Assembly: GCF_009017415.1 (NCBI RefSeq)
Contig: NC_092405.1
Coordinates: 3,286,001 to 3,350,000, forward strand
DNA: 64,000 nt
DNA from: Aspergillus flavus
Lineage: Eukaryota > Ascomycota > Eurotiomycetes > Eurotiales > Aspergillaceae
Direction of reading: 5' to 3'
The translations under genes and the position numbers were made by a program. Shown here piece by piece: positions 11,507 through 25,015 of the stretch (its first letter is position 1; each line of letters opens with the position of its first letter). The notes below the pieces were generated by a model. The model made no database searches and was not told where the DNA came from. It saw nothing but the letters and a program-made list of their open reading frames with translations.

Positions 11507-13077
11507 GATTTTAACGGCGATCGAAACTACTTGTAACGGGGTGATCAAATGTACGCCGCAAGGTATATTTCCAAAAAGGAAGAAAATTATAAGAAATAGC
11601 GTGAAAGGTCCGTTTTACATGTAGCAGGTCAGCTGTTATGCGGCAGGGTTGTCAAGCTTTAAATCTGCTGTAAGCTTTCCTAAACTTAATGCCTGCATTC
11701 GACACCCACTTGTCCACCAAGATATTGAGTCAAAAAGTTTTTAGAGGGGCGCCAATATCGTGGTGGGACGGCGTCTAGCGGGGAGCAGCTTCGAATAAAA
11801 CACTCGGGGCCACACGGGAACCCAGCTAATGGTATGCCACAAGACGGCCAACGTACTTTGTAACGTGCAGCCATCAAGTGGAGTAGATGGACATTGCAAC
11901 GTGTGTGAGACTGTGAGTTCGTTAAGGGAACACAGACACGCACTGAATTTCGTACAAGGAAATGATAATCAAGCACCGGGACGGGATTTGCCAATTATGT
12001 GAGTAGGTTTAAACCCGGTCATACCAAGTTTTAAGGACAACCAAACGGTATAGGATTTGCATAGTCATGCATCTGAATGGGCGAATGGCGAGGCAAGGGA
12101 TCATGCCAATCACTGCCGCAATCGCCCACTCCCTCCTTCGTATGAATTGGCTGGAAGTAGTACGTAGTACTTACTAGTAGGTCCAGTCTGTGGAGGATGC
12201 ATGTTGACAAGGTAAATAATCGTTTTCAAGTCTGTGGTTCCATCGGACTGGTGGCATGGGCATAGGGAGCAGTGCCGACGGCCCGAAGGAATCGTTCCAC
12301 AACTGTAGTCATAGAATGTGTAAGTATTGGGATGGTGGTGGAGTTTTCAGAGACAGGGATTAATTAATTATTTAAGAAAAGGGAAGAAAAAAACAAGTCA
12401 CGGGCGATGGCTTCCCGAACATAGTTTAGTGGCCTTCTGCCGCTGACGCCTCGAATCCCTACTAAAGCACGGAAGCACCACTAGACTATCAAAATACACG
12501 AGGCGACGAGGAAATGTCCCACACACCATCTCAGGTTTTAGCGCCGGTCTCATCATGCAGCATATCCCTAATCCAGCAATCATGCCTCTCAGACTCGAGA
12601 TTTTGACAGAAGGTGGACCCGAAACATTCTCCACGGTCCACCCTCGCCAATGCACACCATGCCATGCGTCCTACTAGTATTCATAGCGGCCTTACAGCTT
12701 TTCCGCCATGAGTACTTAGTTTTATAGACTAATGCAATAAAGGAGTGGGTGTCTGCTAAAGTTGTTCCCCTGTCGTTGTACTGACTACTGAGTGGTTGCC
12801 GAAAATTTCAGTCTCGAAGCTGGTGTGTTGATCCTCTGTGAAGCTAGTTAACAGTAGCTCGCAGTCCTATCTCGACAAGATTTCTTTCTCCTTGGAGCTC
12901 CTAAAAGGGACACAAAAGTTTGTACGTACGAAGTTTGTGAAGCGAAGAGTCCCTGGTCATATGAATTGACCTGTCAATTCTGTGCCGCATTTGTGCTGTC
13001 ATATTCGTACTGCTCCTTGAAACAACCAAACTCCGGCTCTGTGCAAATCCCTGCAAGGGAAAAACGACCTGTCCATC
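11507..13077. other. Divergent intergenic region between cyclase and transporter genes
   Basis: 1.57 kb that must contain both promoters. No gene is supported. The antisense frames at 11686-11994 and 12398-12655 have no family character. Confidence 0.5.
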
Positions 13078-15081
13078 ATGGGTACGTTCGGGTCCCAGAC
13101 CAGCACTTATAACAAACTGGTCGCTATTTTCGTCGCTGTTGGTTCAATGGTAAGCGTTGCCTCACCTGATGCCTGCCTGGCAATGTTATGCATTCTAATT
13201 GGCCCTTGTATAGACCTATGGCTATTGCTCCTCAATCATCTCCAGTACGATCGGTCAACCAGGGTGGTATACCTACTTTGATCTTCCACAAGAGGGTGAG
13301 CCGGGATATGCTTCGATTACGACACCAGCCATTTCCACCGCCAATGGCGTCTTCAGTGCTGGAGGTGCTGTTGGCACACTATTCATAATGTGGTCTTGCG
13401 ATTACTTTGGTCGAAAGGTCAATATTCAGTTGGGTGCTTTCTTTTCGATGTTTGGAGGTGCGCTTCAGGGAGGCGCGAACTCTCTCAAGTATGTATTGCG
13501 TCATAACTCTTTTCCAGAGACGATTCCCTAACAGCTTCTCAGAATGTTCCAAGCCGGTCGGTTCGTGTGTGGTCTTGGAATCGGTATCCTCGTGACTGTT
13601 TGTCCCATGTATCTGTCCGAGATGTCGAGTGCTTTCCGTCGTGGTTGGCTGGTCGGTCATCATGCGATCTTCCTGGTTTTCGGTTACATGCTTGCTGGCT
13701 GGGTCGGTTATGCATGCTACTTTGCTGAAGGAGAATTGGGCAGTTTCGGCTGGAGGTTTCCTCTGTGTCTTCAGTGCCTGCCAGCGATAGTGCTGCTCCT
13801 TGGATCACCATGGCTTCCTCGTTCCCCTCGGTGGCTTATTTCCAAAGGGAAGCACGAGGAAGCTAAGATTGTGCTTCAGAAGCTTCGCCAGTCACCAGAT
13901 GATCCCGACAACCTAGTTGCTAAGGAGGAATATTTTCAGACAGCGGAGCAGATCCGCCTCGAAGCGGAGAGGCTATCCACTTATGGCAACGTGTGGAACG
14001 CAGTTTTACGGAAGAAGTCGTATAGAAAGCGAATGGCAATCGGCTTCCTCACTCAATGGGGTGCTGAATTCGGTGGGCCATTGATCATTGTGAGTATCAA
14101 GTTTCCAAAGGCTATGTTTATACTAGACGCACTGACCTGGGCAGAACAACTATGCTGTCCTTCTATACACCAATCTTGGAATGACTGGGGGCATGCCTTT
14201 GCTTCTAAGTGCTGTTTGGCTGACTACAGCTGGTAAGAGGATATGGTTGTTCGAAGAATGTACACTGACAGCATCACCAGGTGTTTTATACAACCCTCTT
14301 GGCGCCTGGCTTCATGACAAGGTCAACTCACGTCGTGGCATGTACATCACTGGCTTTGTTGGCATTATCATCTCCACCTCATGCTTGGCTGCAATGACGT
14401 CCGAGTATGCAGGCACCACGAACAGGGTCGGAAACGGATTTGGAATTTTCTTCATTTATCTCTACTTGGCTTTCCAGGGGTTAGTACCAGCCATTTATTC
14501 GACCATCCTATCAAACAACTACTTATTTCTGATAGAACCTTCTGCGACACCACTATGTACCTCTATGTCTCTGAGATTTTCCCGACCGAAATCCGCCCAA
14601 TTGGCATGGGATTCTCGCTTTTCGGACAATTTGCTGGTGCGTTTAGATATCCTACAGAGGTGTCTATGAGTCTTCCAATTGACTAACTGATCGTAGCCAC
14701 CCTCATTTTACTACAAACAGCCCCTATGGGTTTCAACAATGCTGGTTGGAAATACTATCTGGTTATCATCTGCTGGTCAGCTGTTTTCATTCCAGGTAGG
14801 TTCTCATGCCCTTCAGATTCCCCGCTCTTGCTTACAATTTTGCAGTGATCTATTACTTCTTCCCCGAGACTGCGCGGTTGACACTCGAGGAAATTGCAAA
14901 GAACTTTGGAGAAGAAGTTGCTGTTCACGTCACTGATGCGACCGACGAGGAGAAGGCCCAGCTCGAGCGGGACCTAGCCGCGAAATCTGACAGCTCCGAG
15001 CCTGCTGGTTCGGTCAAGGGTGTTGAAACTGGCAATAAGTCAGCAACAGAGGGAGCTCACGAGGCGCCAAGGATTGAATGA
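13078..15081 (+). CDS. MFS sugar porter (hexose/lactose-permease-like)
   Basis: Twelve-helix transporter of the sugar-porter branch of the major facilitator superfamily, 538 residues from eight exons. These are 13078-13149, 13214-13488, 13543-14089, 14145-14232, 14281-14479, 14536-14636, 14697-14795 and 14846-15081. Diagnostic motifs are DYFGRK after helix 2, GRFVCGLGIGILVTVCPMYL with the following SEMSS, and LPRSPRWL at about residue 207 (the PESPRWL position). VSEIFPTEIRPIGMG precedes helix 11, and PETARLTLEE comes after helix 12. The acidic, Ser-rich C-terminal tail is cytoplasmic in this family. Sugar or organic acid import at the plasma membrane is the expected role; the exact substrate cannot be told. 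The neighbours are the divergent cyclase gene and, on the same strand 0.6 kb downstream, a glutathione transferase. Confidence 0.93.
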
Positions 15082-15673
15082 AAGCCGTCCGAGACTCTTA
15101 ATAGTTGGCCACACTGGCTGTCCAGTCACTACCATCTGCGCTCTATTCTGTCCCGTAACTGGGGCACTTGAGTTCGACACTCATGACGCTCTCTTAGCAG
15201 GCATTATTATAATCGCCTAGAACTTGCCGTCCCCGAATCAAACCAGGGACCACGATGACGAGGTTCCCATTGCACCTCATACGATCTTTACGACATGACA
15301 CTTCAATTTAGATGAGTGGAATCTTATATAGGCTATACATGTTGAATCCTAATTTAGGCCAGATAATGCGATGAGATGCCCTGGCACGTTGTCTTGAATA
15401 GTTACCTTATCTTATATCCTATAGCAGATCTCGTATGTCAGCCATGATGCTAATATTGCACTGTAGAGTCGAGATAGCACTTTGTTCTAGTCAAGGGCTA
15501 TAATGACGCCATTATAATAAGTCATCGCGTCGGTTTTATAATAGCGGGGTTAAATCGGGGTATATTAGACATTGATTTCTCTTCTCTGATCACCCATTCC
15601 AATCGTCGTTCTTTTCATTCATTGTCTTACAAACAAACATCTTATCGAAGCGTTGACCTAGACCGTTTAAACA
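15082..15673. other. Intergenic region before the glutathione transferase
   Basis: AT-rich 0.6 kb with the transporter 3' flank and the promoter of the glutathione transferase. No gene or RNA is seen. Confidence 0.5.
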
Positions 15674-16621
15674 ATGTCTTCTTTCTACACCGACAAAACC
15701 CCCGATCCCGTCAAAAATGCCAAGGTAGATCTTCCAATACACATAATGAATTACCTCTGATGTTTCCCTCGCAATGCAAAATAACTAATGAACCAAGGGA
15801 ATCCACCTAATCACCTCCCTGACCCCAAACGGACGAAAAGTCCACATTCTCCTAGAAGAACTCAAGGACGTCTACGGCCTCGAGTGGACAACCAGTCTCA
15901 TTGACCTAGACACAAAAGAACAGAAAAAAGAATGGTTCCTCAAACTCAATCCCAACGGTATACAACCATTTCTTGGTCCAGGAAAACCAAACGACATCAA
16001 CTAATCCCATCCCTCCAGGCCGAATCCCCATTCTAATAGACAATACCAGAAGCCCACCCCACCCGGTCATGGAATCCTCCGCAGAACTGCTCTACCTCGT
16101 CTCCAGCATCGACAAAGACCACCAATTCTGGTTCTCGGACCCAATCGAACAAAGCGAAGCCTACCAATGGTTGATCTTTTGGCATGCATCGGGGCAACCG
16201 ATCCAGGGACAATATAATTACTTCCGGAGGAATACGATCGATCCTCGTATGTTTATATTCTAGTCTGGTTTTAGGTGCGAAGTGATGTTGATATTCCTCC
16301 TTAGATGCAACGACCCGCTTTAGAGACGAGGTTCTCCGGATTTACCAGGTTCTGGAGGCGCATCTGTCAGGAAAGCATAGTTGCAATGCGCGAGAGTACC
16401 TCGCTGGACCCGGTAGTGGGAAGTATAGCATCGTTGACATCAATGCTTGGGCTTGGATTCGGACCTATCGGTCTATTGGGTTCTCGGAGGATGAGATTGC
16501 GGCTTGGCCTTCTTTAGGGCAGTGGGTGGATCGTATCGCGGAGAGGCCGGCTGTGCAGCGCGGATTGGGGGAATGGTATGATGAGGATGTTCATCCGGAG
16601 CTGGTAGTTAGGACGGAGTGA
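15674..16621 (+). CDS. Glutathione S-transferase, Ure2p-like
   Basis: Cytosolic glutathione transferase-like protein, 251 residues, exons 15674-15724, 15798-15957, 16019-16246 and 16305-16621. The N-terminal thioredoxin-like domain runs from about residue 18 to 100, with LTPNGRKVHILLEEL, LNPNGRIPIL (cis-proline loop) and ESSAELLYLV (glutathione-binding glutamate-serine). The helical C-terminal domain includes the N-capping segment YSIVDINAWAWIR and WPSLGQWVDRIAERPAVQRG. All intron phases close the frame. The arrangement matches the fungal Ure2p/GstA-like class that conjugates or reduces xenobiotics and peroxides. There is no prion-like Asn-rich N-terminus, so nitrogen regulation as in yeast Ure2p is not implied. 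Confidence 0.93.
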
Positions 16622-18728
16622 GTCTTAGGGGGTGTTGATACTGATCGACTCCCCTGCTCGGGTAACTCAGTCAAAGGTGACCATGCATTTTGAGACAGTT
16701 CTTAGAGGGCTGCGTACGTATAGATTAACATACCATTTGTTGAGACCGTGAAAAGTCGACGGAGGAGGCTTGGGAGGCTTCTATTCAATATTCAGATTCA
16801 GTGCCCATGAACAACAGAAACTATGAGAAAACGATGCAAAAGAGCCAGCTGGCACGTGTATAGTAGGAATCCGGTACCAAGAGATATCCGTGATTTGGGA
16901 GTCAGATCTGAATGGCATAGCCTATTGCTGGCTTCGACTTGCAAGTCAAGTCTTCCTTGAGAAACCTTGCCGCATGATAAACACCATGCATGTTCAGACG
17001 AACCCTCCCATAAGTTATGAATAATAGGCGCATGATATCCTCAAACATTGAAACACTGTGCACAACATCTAAAGATAAGAAAATATATTATCTAAAGTCG
17101 CACGATAATCAGATGGATGTAACCATGAGCAATTCAAGCCTATAGTATATCAACAGCACTATGTGGAAATAACATATGGGTGAACCTGGTTAAGAAAAAG
17201 GGGGAAATAATTCATTTTGACCGTCTGGTCGATTTAGTCCGCCATACGGTAGACTATATCTACAAGACGGTCAAAATACAAATTTGTTGTTGAACATTTT
17301 CTCATCATCCCTCAATTTATGCTTTCTCTATAATATTTATATACCATCTTACTGGAAGTTACTAAAGCAAGTAGATCGACTAGTCTTAAAAATGCTGAAG
17401 TTTGAACAAAACTGAAGAAGAGCATTCACTCTTTGATTGATATCTAGTCGTTCTATATTGACTCTAGTCAACTCAAGCAATACGTATTTTCTTAATTTTC
17501 GAACAGTATCGTATATTTACAGAGATATAGAAAAACAAGAAGTGTGTTCTATTAAACGGAATAGTATTGTAAGAATATAAAGAACGAGGATATATATTTC
17601 TAACTTTGTTTGTGACCAATCTTCGAGAAGACTAGTGAACGTTTTAGAGGGAAAAGTCATAACCTTTCCAAAGCTGTTACTAACCCTTCGCTTGTACCCG
17701 TGAAGATACATCAATATCTAGGGGCCCAAATGTAGGAGTGAGTTTCCAAAAGTTTGCTTCAGAGAGAAACGTGCACTGGCTGGGGTGTGTAGAATGCGCG
17801 TATGTGCGGGTGCTTATGGGAATACTTCTATTGGCAAGAGATAGATAAGTAGAATAGATAGCTCTAGTGATAATGTATGATAATAGAGTACGAGGATTAA
17901 TGTGGAGATTAGACTGTTCCATATAGATTAATAGATGGGGTTTTGCAGCGCATGTCGCAGGTTTATCTCGGGGTTTTACAGGGTAGTATGCATCATCGGG
18001 GAAGTCGCACAGCGATATCCGATGATATTCCAAGATGGCCAACCTGGTGTAGACGGTGTCTTCGGAGTTGCACTTAGGTACAGTGATTCGCGTTGTATCT
18101 GGCCAAAAACTGGAACTCGATATATCACTATCTCCATTGTGTTGTCGACTGATCCTTATGTATACTATCAAAGTTGCGGTACGTATTTGGCTGAGGCATC
18201 CTATTGACAAAGTGAAGTCGACTCAAACGCTTAAGGTTCCATCCATCATACACTTCCAACGGCGAACAATACTCTAAATGCACCTCTATATCCTTGACCT
18301 CCAATTCTTGGATCTGTCAAGACTCAGCGGGTTCGATGTCAGGACCAGATATCTATAAGAGCACCGACTACTCATGACTAACGAAACACAAAATGGGCCG
18401 AAGATATGGATTCACCTTACACCTTTCATGCGGGTCCAGGTGGTCTAGGCTAGTCTCTCAAACTTTCTTATCTCACCACGTTCAATAACCCAAGCAACCT
18501 TCCACTGAACTACGCACACTTGGAGAAATAAAACCCAACCTTCCATGAAATCTCTCCGCCGAAAAGCGCCGAAACCCTCTCGCTCCTCACCACTACCTCC
18601 AATATCAGCTGTGTCAGGTGGATCCGTCAATACCAAAAAGAAGAAGAGATCGACCTGAAGCCGGGCTTCTCTCTTCGGCGACCCGGAATATCACAAGTGA
18701 TTCCTACTGGGGATGGCGTTTACTAGAG

Positions 18729-18764
<36 letters not shown>

Positions 18765-21700
18765 AAAAAAAAAGAAAACGAATATGATTACATGGAGTCA
18801 ATAATCGTCAAGAGTGGATTCTGGATAGGTGGAAGCCGAGCTAGTAGTACGGTTTAGATAGAGCGGTATTCGCTTCAGTTCTTGCTGGGGAATTTGGTTA
18901 TGAGGATGCTTCAGGTTGTTCGATGAGAGAGGGTTTCTTTCGTTGCCCTTCTTTGCTATTATGCGGTATTCCTGTCTTCCCTCTATCTGCTTGTTTCATT
19001 TCTTTCAGTATGCCGGAGTGGTACATGTCTATCTATGTGTGCCTTGAGCTGTCTTTCTTTCTTTTTCCATATAAGATGCTGTGCTAGTTAGTATGGCTAA
19101 GACAAAAGAACACGCAAGATACTTTCTAATAGTGAAAAATACTATTACCTGATTCATATACGAGGCATGCACATCCCCATATCCGGTAACTATAAATAAC
19201 TATTAGCATCACCCACCTGATCAAGTGTACCAATCAGCAACTAGTCGAGCACTATAAGATAATATATCCGACTCAACAATCACCGGATAGAGATGTGCTA
19301 TTCCAATCCCTGCCAGCTTCCCTGTTCAACGTGGTGAGGACGACGCATATTATCCGAATATATCACCCGCGGACCTCTTCCGAGGTCAATCACCGGGTAT
19401 GCGTATGCACAAACCCGAGGCTATCCCCGGTTCTTTCACTTAAGCACCTTAAGGTTTATAGTTACCTTACAACTAATCCATTAGACTCAAGTCATTTTAC
19501 TGAGTCTAACCTCATCTCATCTTATCCGTAGCCATGGTCCGGTAAACAGTGGTTCAGCTCTCAGACCTCTTCTTCTGCAACGGAGGCCGTTGGTCCGTGG
19601 GGTTTTGTTGGGATGGTAAGCTTTTCTTTCTCAACTGAAGCCCTTCATGTCAGCTCCATCTACCTTCTTCCGGAGCATGGTGGTCCGTGGTTCAGTTCAT
19701 CAAACTCGCAACCTTATTGTCCCCTGTGGCCGATCTTAGTGGTTATCTCCGAAATTGTCCGATGGCAGCCGAGTTTCGATGAGGGAGAAAAGAGCCACTT
19801 TCAAAGTTGAATGCCTTTGTGGCTTGGTGGATAAGCTTTGTTCTTGGTTCTCGGGTATAGGATAATAGACTGTACGAGAGAAGTGTGATTTTATTTCAAA
19901 GACAATAACGTGGGCATACGTAATGGAAGCATAATTGATCAATTAACGATATTGTCCCAACGTTCACTGGTGGGAGGGTCGATGGGTCGAAGAACGTGTC
20001 TTGGTCGAGAATCAGTATCACTGTTCCAAACCATTTTAGGAACATCTTCCGGTGGAATTGTTCTTCCAACATCATGGAAATAGTAATTCCGCTGGAATGC
20101 TAGGTAGGGTCCTGTGGAGCACGCGAGGGAACATAATAATCCTTCAGGCTCCAGGATCTTCCGGAAAATAGTGGAGTCGCCTGACACTCGGGGAAGTCGA
20201 AGTTTGGTTCTGGGATAGTACTTCCCCGAACAGCATAGATAAGCGCATGCCCCTTTTCTGGTGGCTTGTGCGCTCTTTGTTCTGTCCCCTCCTGATACTG
20301 TTTTGGGTTGGAGATGGACACCCTTTTCGCCGAAATTATGGTACGTAGTTAGATTAGATCGACTTGGTTAGTAATCAGTCTTCCAAATCGTGAAAGCCTA
20401 TTTGAGTGTCGCGTTGTGGCCTGCGATAATCTCGTACGGATAGTCTCCGTCGGGCGAAGGGCGAGTCAGTAGTATATGATTCGCGCGGCGGAGAACCATT
20501 TCTGGAAGATTAGAATCTATCATATGCGAAGGTAACCCGGAGCATGTGAGCTATAAACGAGATCCTATACTCTTTACAGCGTGTGCCCTAATATTGCAGT
20601 GTCGGCGGAGGACTTTCGGACCCGAAAGCATGACCGCCCGCGGGATGGCATAGGCGATCAACGCCTTTGGCAGAAGAAGGGACCTTGGTTTGTGAAAGAT
20701 GACCACAGCCAAGGGTGGCTGGCTGATGGAGTCTTAACCTTAGTTGATCCATATTTCTGGGATCTGACTGAGTTGACCATCAAGGTCGTGCCATATTACG
20801 GCACGGCGGAGTTCACGATACCACAAGTTGGGTGTGCATGGGCCCAGATGTGGCCATCTGCCGACGAATGCAAATACCGTCGATCGTGGCATAGTGGGAA
20901 ATAACAGGAGAGACTATAGAGGAATGAACTGACCCTGACGCAATGATTGCCAAATGACTTTACTATTGGCTAACGAAGCAGGAGTTCCACGGATTAGGTC
21001 AAAGTTAGCGACGCTCACCGAAGCCTTGATGGTCAGCAACGGGCCGCAGGATCAGCAGTCCTCCGTACCGTCGCAAGTGACAACGTCTTGATTGTTAATA
21101 TTCGAATCTCGCCCACGTTCTCAGGGACCGCCTGGATAATTAAAGTTACAAAGCCTCTGACATACGTATCGCATAGTTGAATCTTATTCATTTATCGTCC
21201 CACTTCATTTGTATGAAAAGTGAAACAATCCATGCTATGCCCAAAGGGTTCGGGATCTGGTCGATCCTCAGTTTGAGCCATTGAACGAAAGCCGGTGCCG
21301 GTGGGAGCCCCCGACGGTACCAAGGACGGATGACTGTCGAACTGCATGATAGAGTTGAGAGCTCGCTCTTGGCATTTCAGGTTGAACAGTAAATCACTAG
21401 GAGGCAACCGGAGCAAAACTCCCTCGCGTAGGTGTGGTACCGCGGAACCCGCCCAATGTAACCGCGGCTTCTGTGCAAGATGTTCTCGAATGCCGCTAGA
21501 TCTCATTCAGCATAGACTAGATAGTAGACAGGTAGGACACGATCGTTTGTAAACGTTTCAAAATTGCATGGATGCCTATAGCCAGCCCTTCGGTCACGGA
21601 TAATTTTCATCCATATAGTTTGTTATTCAGAGCGTGGGACTAAGGCGGGCGATTTCGACTGCAGCCAGGGACCCGGTCACATATTACAGCAAGATTGTGT

Positions 21701-23133
21701 GCGTCGATCGGAGTTTTGACTGCAAGAGATATTGCCATCTTTTCCCAATTCGAAATGTACTAACAGGGATAAATGCCATTGTTCAGTCGTAACGATCAAG
21801 ACAAAGCCACGCGGGAGGCGGGTCGAGGAATTCTCGAATGAAATGGCACGAGGTGACAACTCGTTTTAGTAAAGTGGATGAATCCAGTACTTGGCGCTAG
21901 TGATAGCCAGCGTTAGTTCGCTTCTCGGCGTGAATCCTTTTGAGACCACACCCTCGGCCTCTCCTCATGACCATGATCGCTACTGGTCAGGGGAAACCAA
22001 ATCCTTAGCTTTGGGACGATCACCAAATTATAGGCCAGCAGCACTATCGGTTGGAATCGTGGCAAGTGGATCCTGTGGGGAACCGAGAAACAGTGGCCCA
22101 GACTATTCAGTCCCAAATGAAGTCACAGAACCAGAGTAACTGGTCGTTCCATTGGGCAGACACGATGAGGTATTTTTTTCCACCTGCAGATGAAAGGTTA
22201 TTTCGCACACTAACACTGGGGACAGTGGCCTGCAGCTAACGACTACAGTGACCGCGGGATTGGGAATCATAAAGAGCAGCAGTACTAGGGAACAATATGA
22301 TCAACCACTAGGGTCGATCAGCAGTCGTGGGAGATTTTTGGACCAAAGACTTTCTGGGCGGAGGGAGCATCCACCACACACCACAGTATGACCACACCAC
22401 CGACACACAGACATTTTGGTAGCATTTCATTTTACTCCGCTTTCGAGTCGTGGGGTGGGTTTTAGAATTCGAATGGTGTGGATGATCCATCTGCATGTGA
22501 GAAATTGAGACAAGAGGGGGTTGTGTTGAGGTTGAAGGAGAAGGGAAGAACGAGGATAAATTGCATATTTCGGACCCCAAGTCTCAAGAGAGTCCAAGAG
22601 TGGGAAATTTGAAGCGTTGAGGAGTAAGAAGAAATGTGACTTCTTTTTTTCTTCTAAATTCTCACCTCCAGGATTTTCGGTTGCCCGCACATCCAAACGG
22701 GGGTCAAGCCAATCAAACGCTGCGAAAGACCCACTAGAACCAATGATTGAGTCTCTTCGCCTGTTTTTGGAAGGTTCCAATGAGTTCCCAATTTAATTAA
22801 ATTGCAATTTAAAGGTAATTTTGAAAAAGAGTCTGTGACGAAAGTTAACTTTTCATTTTGCCTCTTTTAACTACGACTTCGACTACTACGAACTATTCTT
22901 ATCATCATCATCACACCTGCTATCCTCAGACTCACTCTCGTTTCGTCCCATTCTTCCTCCGACATATCTACGTCCCACTTCCTCGCCTCTCCCCCAATGT
23001 TCTTCCCCTCAATGAGGTGTTAATTCTTATTCCTTATCGTCTGGCTATCCCTCGCTCAGGCGGGACCTAATTCTCTCCTTCGCCTTTATGTCTCAACCCC
23101 AAGGTTTCTCCTATACCAATCCCATCTCACCTC
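16622..23133. other. Gene-poor 6.5-kb stretch
   Basis: No convincing gene is found. The longest frames (antisense 17680-18210; forward 20581-20904; antisense 19939-20321) lack recognisable domains, good starts or splice structure. The last of these is in two overlapping frames that look mildly protein-like. A 32-base A run sits at 18731. The interval 19080-19530 has a TATA-like segment and short inverted motifs that could be an old LTR, but no matching second copy or target duplication was found. The right end (about 22860-23130) is pyrimidine-rich and is the leader of the next gene. Confidence 0.45.
18731..18774 (+). repeat. Poly-A tract (32 uninterrupted A, then interrupted A-rich)
   Basis: A run of 32 A is followed by G, ten A, G and four A. 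It lies inside the gene-poor stretch. It could be an expanded homopolymer or the 3' end of a retroposed copy, but no flanking direct repeat was recognised. Length errors in the assembly are likely at such a run. Confidence 0.9.
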
Positions 23134-25015
23134 ATGGAGATCCAAACGGTAGTCTGCGCACAGGCAAAGCCTCCTTCAGCAACCCCGCAATCCGCGCCCG
23201 CACCTGAGAAAAGGAAGCGGGTTCGCCGATGGCATCACCGGGGGTTTACCGGCTGCTCGACATGTCGTCGACGTCATGTTCGCTGCGACGAGGCTTCCCC
23301 GTCGTGCAAGAATTGTACTCGCTTGGGTCTCGAATGTGATGGCACACAAGGACGGATGACCTTCAAGGTCTATGGCCCCCCTCAAGCGCCGGAATCTTCG
23401 TCCTCACCACCAAAGAAACGAGAGGCAAAGAAGCCTATCTCGCATGTCCTGGATCCCACCGATGGCAATAAATTGATCAAAATTGAACCCGGCGAAGAGG
23501 ATGAATCTTACGATGCGCTAGTAGTATCGCCGACCACCATCGCCGAGTCGAAACCAATGAAATATCGATTCCAGGAGCCTATTTCGCCAGCCGTCTTCAT
23601 GTCGTCTTCATTAGATTGCGTGGACGGTCGCTATTATACTCATTTTATCGACAGTGTGGCAACCTTGCTACTGATCTATGATAACTCAATCAACATCAAC
23701 CCATACAGACGATATTTCCCCGAATTGGCCCGGTCATCGCCAACTATGGCCAACGCGATGCAGGCACTGGGAGCATTACATCTCGCAAACACTTCTAGAG
23801 GTCAACAACGGAATCTACACTTTCAACGGGCCATGGGCAAATATGGAGAGGTGGTCAAGTCTTTCCGCACCCGATATACGCAGCCCGACCAGAACCTGCA
23901 GTTAACGGACCTCGCCACTTGTTTACTACTCTCTCTTTTCGAAGTAAGTCGCTTCTTAATTTTTGTCGCCCGGGCACCTGCAAATCTTATTTCAAGGTGC
24001 ACAGGCCTATGACGTTCTGAACAAAAGCTGACTTAGCTAGATGATGGACTCCCAAAACCATAACTGGAACATTCATCTGAAAGGTGCTCGTGAGATATAT
24101 CGTCTACTCTTCCTCCCGAATAGTGACCCGGCCAAAGAGGCGCAACGCCAAGCCGAAATGAACCACCCACTTCGACACTTTCTCGTTTCTCTTCTTTCTT
24201 ACCTTGATGTCGCAGGCGCTTGTGCTACTAGCGAAGGGACTGTAGTTGAGGGCAGCTACTGGAGAACGCATGGTGGCGGCTGGGAATATAACCTGGGTAT
24301 CCCAAGTTTGTCGACCGATACATCCGCTGAGAATCCCCTTCTGGTGGAACTTCGCCAGTGTTGGTCAGTGATGATGGAGATTCAAGCAGCCATCAGTTCT
24401 TTCGGGAAGGCAAAAAGCGAGGGGCAGATGCCCCCTGAACAGCAAGACTTGTTGTACCAGGATCTGATGGGACGCCTAGTCCAGTGGCGGCTCAATGCTC
24501 CCAAGTGCATCCAAGAAGTTGGCGAACTAGATGACGAGAGCTTAAAGCAATATCCCTACCCAGAGGTCTTGGAATATGCGGGCTGTATCGAGTCGTACGA
24601 AAAGGCGACCGTTCTCTACTTGCACAAGGTCGCAGCAGCGGACCGCCCTGATCGTGTTCCCCAAAGAGCCCTTTTAGACATGCTTGCATCGCGAATTTTA
24701 AACCTCATTGAGAAACTTGCCAAAGATGTTGGCCAGCTAGCAGTTCTATGGCCTCTGTTTACCGCAGGGCGCGAGACTCGTAATGAGCGCGAGCAGAAAT
24801 TCGTGCGGGAAACCATGATTAACCTACAACGGTTTGGATTCAAGGTACGACACAACGATTCTCCAATACTTGTGACGTGAATACTAATCCTTTTTTCACA
24901 GAACGTCGAAAAGGGCCTCGAAGAACTGGAGAAGGCATGGTTCAAGCAACGCGCATTCCCTGAAGGGTGGATAGACAGGATGGAGGACGTTCGGTCTTCG
25001 ATTCTCCTTCCGTGA
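23134..25015 (+). CDS. Zn(II)2Cys6 transcription factor
   Basis: Nuclear regulator of 575 residues, exons 23134-23943, 24041-24844 and 24902-25015. The zinc cluster C-X2-C-X6-C-X6-C-X2-C-X6-C lies at residues 41-68 and is preceded by a basic stretch (KRKRVRRWHHRG). The rest matches the fungal-specific regulator type with a C-terminal transcription-factor-2-like helical domain: YYTHFIDSVATLLL, FPELARSSPTMANAMQALGALH and LATCLLLSLFE. A second in-frame-by-splicing start is possible at 23089 (MSQPQGFSYTNPISP), but joining it needs a 31-bp intron, which is shorter than normal here, so 23134 is used. The gene converges on the permease gene. The target genes are unknown. Confidence 0.88.

Noticed and set aside
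12420..12520. tRNA-like sequence on the minus strand (TAGTCTAGTGGTGC followed by ATTCGA)
   Set aside because: A D-arm-like and a T-loop-like piece occur in order, but no acceptor stem or anticodon stem pairs properly.
17680..18210. 176-aa antisense frame in the gene-poor stretch
   Set aside because: No recognisable domain, skewed composition and overlapping forward frames of similar quality.
23089..23133. Alternative upstream start (MSQPQGFSYTNPISP) for the second Zn2Cys6 regulator
   Set aside because: Joining it to the zinc-cluster frame needs a 31-bp intron, shorter than any other intron here; kept only as an alternative.
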